The notes under the pieces were generated by a model. The model worked only from the letters and a program-made list of their open reading frames with translations, had not been told where the DNA came from and did not search any database. A stretch of DNA of 64,000 bases from Amycolatopsis nigrescens CSC17Ta-90 (GTDB lineage: Bacteria; Actinomycetota; Actinomycetes; Mycobacteriales; Pseudonocardiaceae): NCBI RefSeq assembly GCF_000384315.1, contig NZ_ARVW01000001.1:8043001-8107000 (forward strand), in the 5' to 3' direction. The number at the start of each line of letters is the position of its first letter. Position 1 is the first letter of the stretch. Of the stretch, positions 60,159 to 64,000 are shown piece after piece. The position numbers and the translations under genes are program-made.

Positions 60159-60688
60159 TGAAGGTCAGTGAGCTGTATCTGCTCGGCAAGCACCTGATGG
60201 AACTCGCCTCCCAGGGCATGCGCGACGACTCGGATCCGGAGGTGCCGGAAGTCGACCTGGTGCTCATCTCGGTGCTCGTCGAAGGACCGGGCATGTCGAT
60301 CAGCGAGCTCACCGCGCGCAGCGGTTTCGCGCAGAGCCACGTGTCGGCGTCCGTCGCGAAGCTGCGCGAGCACGGTGCCGTGCGCACCGAGCCGGACCCG
60401 GCCGACCGCCGGCGCACCCTGGTGACCGCGGTCGACGGGCTGGTCGAGGCGGTCGCCCAGCGCCAGCAGCGCGACGCCGAACAGGTTCTCGCCGCGGCGC
60501 TCACCGAGCTCGACCTGGACGCGGAGCCGATCGCGGACCGCGCCGCACGGCTGAGCCGAGCCGCGGAGGAGCTCTACCGCCTGCTCACCGCCCGAGCACT
60601 CGGGGCGAGCGGGGGTCCCGGGCTGATGCCGCTGCACTCACTGGCCGAGAAGACGACTGGTAAGCCAAGGAAGGGAGAAAACAGATGA
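60158..60688 (+). CDS. MarR family transcriptional regulator
   Basis: A 176-residue winged-helix regulator: VPEVDLVLISVLVEGPGMSI, then the recognition helix SGFAQSHVSASVAKLREHGAVR and wing PDPADRRRTLVT. GTG at 60158 is used and no ribosome-binding site is evident, so the message may be leaderless. Its stop overlaps the P450 start (ATGA), so it very probably controls the P450 and possibly the divergent amidase. Confidence 0.9.
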   Translation: MKVSELYLLGKHLMELASQGMRDDSDPEVPEVDLVLISVLVEGPGMSISELTARSGFAQSHVSASVAKLREHGAVRTEPDPADRRRTLVTAVDGLVEAVAQRQQRDAEQVLAAALTELDLDAEPIADRAARLSRAAEELYRLLTARALGASGGPGLMPLHSLAEKTTGKPRKGENR

Positions 60689-61854
60689 CTGGGGTCGTGG
60701 ACTATCCGTTCGCGGAGGAGGCGCCGATGCGGTGCCCGGCCGAATTCGCCCGGCGGCAGGAGGAGGAACCCGTCGGCCGCGTGCACCTCGCGACCGGCGA
60801 GGACGCCTGGCTCGTCACCCGCTATGCCGACATCCGCACGCTGCTGGCCGACTCGCGGTTCCGGCCGTGGATTCCCGGTATGCCCACGGACGGCTCCGGT
60901 GGCCTGCTCTTCACCATGAGCGGCCCCGAGCACGCGCGGCTCCGGCGCATCGCCGCCAAGGCGCTCACCCCTCGCCGGGTGGAGCTGCTGCGCCCGCGGG
61001 TGGAAGAACTCGCGGAGGAACTGGCCGCGAAGCTGATAGCGCAGGGCCCGCCGGTGGACGTGCTGGCCGGGTACGCGATCCCGTTGGCGCTCTCGGTGCT
61101 GGTCGAGCTCCTCGGCGTCCCGTCGACGGCTCTCGACGACCTGCAGACCTGGATCGACGGCGTCCTCGCCGTGTTCACCGCGCCGAGCTACGACGAAATG
61201 GCCGAGGCCGCCCAGAAACTGGGTGGCTATCTCGCGGAACTGGTCGAGACGAAGCGGCACGCGCCAGGGAACGACCTGCTGACCGGGTTGCTCCAGGCGC
61301 GTGACGACTCCGGCGACGCACTGAATCCGGAAGAGGTCACCCAGCTCGCCTTCGCGTTCCTGATGGCCGGATACGTCCCGCCCGCGAACGCACTCGCACT
61401 GGCCGTGCTGCGGCTGGCGGCCGACCCGGAACTGCCGCGCGATCCCGCTTCGGTGCCCGCGCTGGTCGAGGAACTCCTGCGCCAGGACCACGGCTCGGCC
61501 GCCGACCAGGGGCGGGTGGCGATCGAGGACGCCGACGTCGGCGGGGTGCCGATCCGCGCGGGCGAGTTCGTCCTCGCGCCCCTGCGAGCGGGCAATCACG
61601 ACGCCCGGCGGTTCCCCGAGCCGGCGCTGGTCGATCTCGCTCGCGGGCAAGGACATCCCAGACATCTCACCTTCGGCCACGGACCGCACCACTGCCTGGG
61701 CGCGACGCTGGCCCGGCTGCAACTCCGGACCGGGGTCACCGCGCTGCTGGCGGCCGCTCCGCGGCTGCGCCTCGCGGTGCCGTTCGACGAACTCGAATGG
61801 CGGCGGATGTTCGTGACACTCCAAGGCCCGGTCGCGGTGCCGATCGACTGGTGA
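60685..61854 (+). CDS. Cytochrome P450 with atypical I-helix
   Basis: A 389-residue bacterial class I-type P450. The haem-binding loop is FGHGPHHCLG with Cys337, and ExxR is Glu263-Arg266 in VEELLRQ. The I-helix reads FLMAGYVPPANALA where most P450s have AG-(H/D)-(E/D)-T-T; the acid-alcohol pair for oxygen activation is replaced by Val231-Pro232-Pro233. The enzyme may therefore use peroxide, depend on a substrate group, or act in a non-oxygenase reaction. No ferredoxin gene is adjacent. It is translationally coupled to MarR. Confidence 0.92.
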   Translation: MTGVVDYPFAEEAPMRCPAEFARRQEEEPVGRVHLATGEDAWLVTRYADIRTLLADSRFRPWIPGMPTDGSGGLLFTMSGPEHARLRRIAAKALTPRRVELLRPRVEELAEELAAKLIAQGPPVDVLAGYAIPLALSVLVELLGVPSTALDDLQTWIDGVLAVFTAPSYDEMAEAAQKLGGYLAELVETKRHAPGNDLLTGLLQARDDSGDALNPEEVTQLAFAFLMAGYVPPANALALAVLRLAADPELPRDPASVPALVEELLRQDHGSAADQGRVAIEDADVGGVPIRAGEFVLAPLRAGNHDARRFPEPALVDLARGQGHPRHLTFGHGPHHCLGATLARLQLRTGVTALLAAAPRLRLAVPFDELEWRRMFVTLQGPVAVPIDW

Positions 61855-61861
61855 CGAGGCA

Positions 61862-62317
61862 TCAGGAACGGCGCACGGAGGTCGTGTCACTGGTCAACGG
61901 CCGTCCCTCCGCGGCCACCGGGACGACCTGCGGAACGACCGCTCCGTGTTCGTCGACCAGCACCGAATGCGGCTCACCCGCCGCGAAGGCGTGGCGCTCA
62001 CCCCATTGGCGAAGGGTGACGATCACCGGGAACAGGTCCTTGCCCGCCGCGGTGAGCGCGTACACCCGGCGTTTGCCCGACGACGCGTCGACCTGGGCGA
62101 TCAGGCCGTAAGCGGCGAGTTTGCGGAGCCGGTCGGCGAGGATGTTGCGGGCGATGCCCGTGCGCTGCTGGAAGTCGGTGAACGAGCGGGCGCCGTCCAT
62201 CGCGTCCCGAATGATCAGCAGGCTCCAGCGGTCCCCGATCACGTCCACCGCCCGCGCGACCGGGCAGTTCGGGTCCGTCCACGCGAGGCCCTGCCCCGCC
62301 ACGTCGTCGCCTGCCAT
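61862..62317 (-). CDS. HxlR family transcriptional regulator
   Basis: A 151-residue HxlR winged-helix regulator: CPVARAVDVIGDRWSLLIIRDAMDG, FTDFQQRTGIARNILADRLRKL and wing VDASSGKRRVYALT. It has the conserved N-terminal cysteine and an extra C-terminal 35 residues. TTGGAGGTGTG sets the ATG at 62317. It is divergent from an MFS exporter gene with a tandem direct repeat between them and ends 7 bases from the convergent P450 stop. Confidence 0.92.
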   Translation of the reverse strand: MAGDDVAGQGLAWTDPNCPVARAVDVIGDRWSLLIIRDAMDGARSFTDFQQRTGIARNILADRLRKLAAYGLIAQVDASSGKRRVYALTAAGKDLFPVIVTLRQWGERHAFAAGEPHSVLVDEHGAVVPQVVPVAAEGRPLTSDTTSVRRS

Positions 62318-62329
62318 CACACCTCCAAT

Positions 62330-62386
62330 GAGTTGCGTAATGAAACCATTCTGACCTACTCTCCAAAGAGTTGCAATTTGAAACCA
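62330..62386. promoter_or_regulatory. Tandem 19-bp repeats, likely HxlR operators
   Basis: GAGTTGC-N4-TGAAACCA occurs at 62330-62348 and again at 62368-62386, starts 38 bases apart. The second copy is nearly palindromic around a central T (GTTGCAA and TTGAAAC). Both lie between the HxlR and MFS start codons, in AT-richer DNA that should hold the two promoters. Confidence 0.65.
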
Positions 62387-62398
62387 ACTTGAGGAGCT

Positions 62399-63598
62399 GT
62401 GGTGGGTCGAGGAACGAGGCTGCTGCTGGCCGTGGTGTGCGGAGTGGCGGTCGCCAGCGTCTACGCCGGGCAGCCGGTACTGGGACCGATGGGGCACGAC
62501 CTCGGCGTTCCCCGCGATTCGGTCGGCTGGTTCGTGGCCGTCGGCCAGCTCGGCTACCTCGCCGGGCTGGTGCTGCTGGTGCCGCTGGGCGACATGCTCG
62601 ACCGCAGACGGCTGATCGCCGCGCACCTGGGGCTGGTGGCGGTCGGGCTGGCGGTCACCGCGGCCGCACCGGTCGCCTGGGTGGCGTTCAGCGGCCTCGC
62701 CGTCGCGGGCGTGTTCGCGGTGGTGGTGCAGACCGCGGTCGCCTACGCGGCCTCGATCTCCCCACCGGATGAGCGCGGACGCAACCTCGGCGTCGTCACC
62801 TCCGGTGTGGTGGTCGGCATCCTCGGCGCCCGGATCGTCACCGGAAGCCTGGCGGATCTGTGGGGCTGGCGCAGCAGCTACCTCGCACTGGCGGTCCTCG
62901 CCGCCGTCCTCTGCGTGCTCAGCCTCGTCGCGCTGCCGGCGGAAGTCCGTGCCGGCACCGAACGGTACGGGCAGGTCATTCGGTCCCTGGGCGGGCTGTT
63001 CACCCAGCCGACGTTCCTGAGCCGCGGGCTGATCGCCTTCTTCCTCTTCGCCTCCTTCGGCACCCTCTGGAGCGGCATGGCGCTGCCCCTGGCCGGCGAG
63101 CCGTGGCACCTGAACGAAGCGCAGATCGGGTTGTTCGGCATCGCCGGGCTCGCCGGCGCTCTGGGCGCCGCCCGATCCGGTCGCTGGGGCGACGCCGGGC
63201 ACGCCGGCCGGGTCACCGGCATCGCGCTCGCCCTCCTGCTCGGCTCCTGGCTCGCGATCGGACAACTCGGCTGGTCGCTGCCGCTGCTGATCCTCGGCGT
63301 GATCGTGCTCGACTTCGCCGTCCAGGCCGTGCACGTCAGCAACCAGCACATCCTCACCACCGCCTACGCCGAGCGCACCAGCAGCACGATCGGCGGGTAC
63401 ATGGTCTTCTACTCCCTCGGCTCCGCGCTCGGAGCCACCGCGACCACCGCGCTGTTCGACGCCGCGGGCTGGACGGGCCCCAGCATCCTCGGCGCGGCAC
63501 TCGCACTCTGCGCGCTCGCCACCTGGGCGCTCACCGCCCGCACGACCAGCCGCCGCAGGCAGCAGGCGCACCGCACCACCGAGAGCGTCGGACCGTAA
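62399..63598 (+). CDS. MFS transporter, YnfM/AraJ-like 12-helix drug or sugar efflux permease
   Basis: A 399-residue major facilitator of the DHA1 type: SVYAGQPVLGPMGHDLGV in helix 1, motif A LLVPLGDMLDRRRLI and helix 5 SGVVVGILGARIVTGSLADLWGWR. GAGGAG precedes the GTG at 62399. It is divergent from the HxlR gene and is probably controlled by it through the tandem repeat. The substrate is unknown. Confidence 0.92.
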   Translation: MVGRGTRLLLAVVCGVAVASVYAGQPVLGPMGHDLGVPRDSVGWFVAVGQLGYLAGLVLLVPLGDMLDRRRLIAAHLGLVAVGLAVTAAAPVAWVAFSGLAVAGVFAVVVQTAVAYAASISPPDERGRNLGVVTSGVVVGILGARIVTGSLADLWGWRSSYLALAVLAAVLCVLSLVALPAEVRAGTERYGQVIRSLGGLFTQPTFLSRGLIAFFLFASFGTLWSGMALPLAGEPWHLNEAQIGLFGIAGLAGALGAARSGRWGDAGHAGRVTGIALALLLGSWLAIGQLGWSLPLLILGVIVLDFAVQAVHVSNQHILTTAYAERTSSTIGGYMVFYSLGSALGATATTALFDAAGWTGPSILGAALALCALATWALTARTTSRRRQQAHRTTESVGP

Positions 63599-63608
63599 TG
63601 TGGCGCGC

Positions 63609-64000
63609 ATGGCCGTGGCCCAACTGGGATTGATCTCGCTCGACTGTGCCGATCCGCCCGTGCTGGCGACGTTCTGGGCCGAGCTGCTCGGTGGCGAGAT
63701 CGTGTACCGCACGGACGAGGTGGCCATCGTGAGGACCGCACGAGGGGTGCTGGCCGCCGCGCGGGTGCCCGGCTACCAGCCGCCGTCCTGGCCGGACGGC
63801 CCCACGCCCAAGCACCAGCATCTCGATCTGGTCGTGGACGATCTGGACGTGGGGGAGGCGGAGGCATTGCGGCTCGGCGCCCGCCGAGCGGACGAGCAAC
63901 CTGGCCCGGATCGCTGGCGAGTCCTGCTGGACCCCGCCGGCCACCCCTTCTGCCTCACCGCGCATATTCCGTTGTGGCCCTTGGGTTCTCAAGCTCACCA
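63609..64000 (+). CDS. VOC family protein (glyoxalase-like), 3' end outside window
   Basis: An open frame from ATG at 63609 to the window edge (130 codons) encodes a glyoxalase-like VOC protein: LISLDCADPPVLATFWAELLGG, then HQHLDLVVDDLD and LLDPAGHPFCLT, a pattern typical of actinobacterial glyoxalase_6 proteins. It appears to lack only a few C-terminal residues. It begins 10 bases after the MFS stop and may be co-transcribed. Confidence 0.85.
   Translation, partial: MAVAQLGLISLDCADPPVLATFWAELLGGEIVYRTDEVAIVRTARGVLAAARVPGYQPPSWPDGPTPKHQHLDLVVDDLDVGEAEALRLGARRADEQPGPDRWRVLLDPAGHPFCLTAHIPLWPLGSQAH

Noticed and set aside
25576..62317. A single biosynthetic gene cluster made of the P450, 2OG oxygenase, FAD oxidoreductase, methyltransferase and efflux genes
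   Set aside because: No core synthase (PKS, NRPS, terpene cyclase, RiPP enzyme) is present, and each enzyme sits with its own regulator in scattered orientation.
1..64000. CRISPR arrays, tRNA or rRNA genes, integrase or transposase genes
   Set aside because: No regularly spaced repeats, no cloverleaf-like segments with CCA ends, and no recombinase motifs were noticed on either strand by eye; a dedicated tRNA and repeat search would be needed to be certain.

Overview
The window is very GC-rich DNA from an actinobacterium, most likely of the Pseudonocardiaceae (Amycolatopsis-like). That placement is inference from gene content: an F420/PPOX oxidoreductase, an MptB-like mannosyltransferase, the DUF3090/SCO1664 pair, DUF3097, a WhiJ-like regulator, SigE-type and ECF42 sigma factors, many GTG starts and several apparently leaderless genes. 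I found about 65 protein genes, no rRNA, tRNA, CRISPR array or transposase, and no gene-free stretch longer than about 240 bases. The first and last genes run off the window.

Region 1 (1-25.4 kb) looks mostly like core chromosome. It starts with a secreted GH92 mannosidase. Next come an M55 D-aminopeptidase and an M20 peptidase, divergent from a dipeptide ABC transporter operon (binding protein, two permeases, fused double ATPase), which together suggest peptide uptake and trimming. Then follow a lipoglycan-type mannosyltransferase, a Ycf48-like propeller protein, an F420 enzyme, an S66 LD-carboxypeptidase coupled to an S9 peptidase, DUF3090 and SCO1664, a PLP decarboxylase, a metallo-beta-lactamase-fold hydrolase, DUF3097 and an NfeD/SPFH membrane pair. 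A lower-GC island (about 23.8-25.4 kb) holds a WhiJ-like XRE/DUF5753 regulator with DUF6879 and a small protein.

Region 2 (25.5-44 kb) is accessory-like. It consists of small enzyme or transporter units, each facing its own regulator (HxlR, MocR, AraC, TetR, ArsR, LysR), and several convergent pairs overlap at their 3' ends. The VOC-ArsR-SRPBCC operon has a perfect 24-bp operator between its -35 and -10.

Region 3 (44-50.2 kb) holds a TetM/OtrA-like ribosomal protection gene behind a short leader ORF, a DHFR-like/YCII/ECF42 sigma operon, and a SigE-type sigma gene overlapping an LCP-family gene. Region 4 (50-64 kb) holds an RraA-like protein, a 2OG-Fe(II) oxygenase/MFS operon with a divergent TetR, an alpha/beta hydrolase, a secreted GH3 N-acetylglucosaminidase with a DasR-like (dre) site, YqeY, an amidase, a MarR/P450 operon with an atypical I-helix, an HxlR/MFS pair and a truncated VOC gene.

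The most unusual observation is a 69-bp double-hairpin element present twice, 9 kb apart, with 68 of 69 bases identical. One copy lies in frame inside a GNAT acetyltransferase gene and the other lies in frame, in the opposite orientation, inside the 2OG-Fe(II) oxygenase gene. It resembles in concept the Rickettsia palindromic elements that insert into coding sequences; I know of no such family in actinobacteria.
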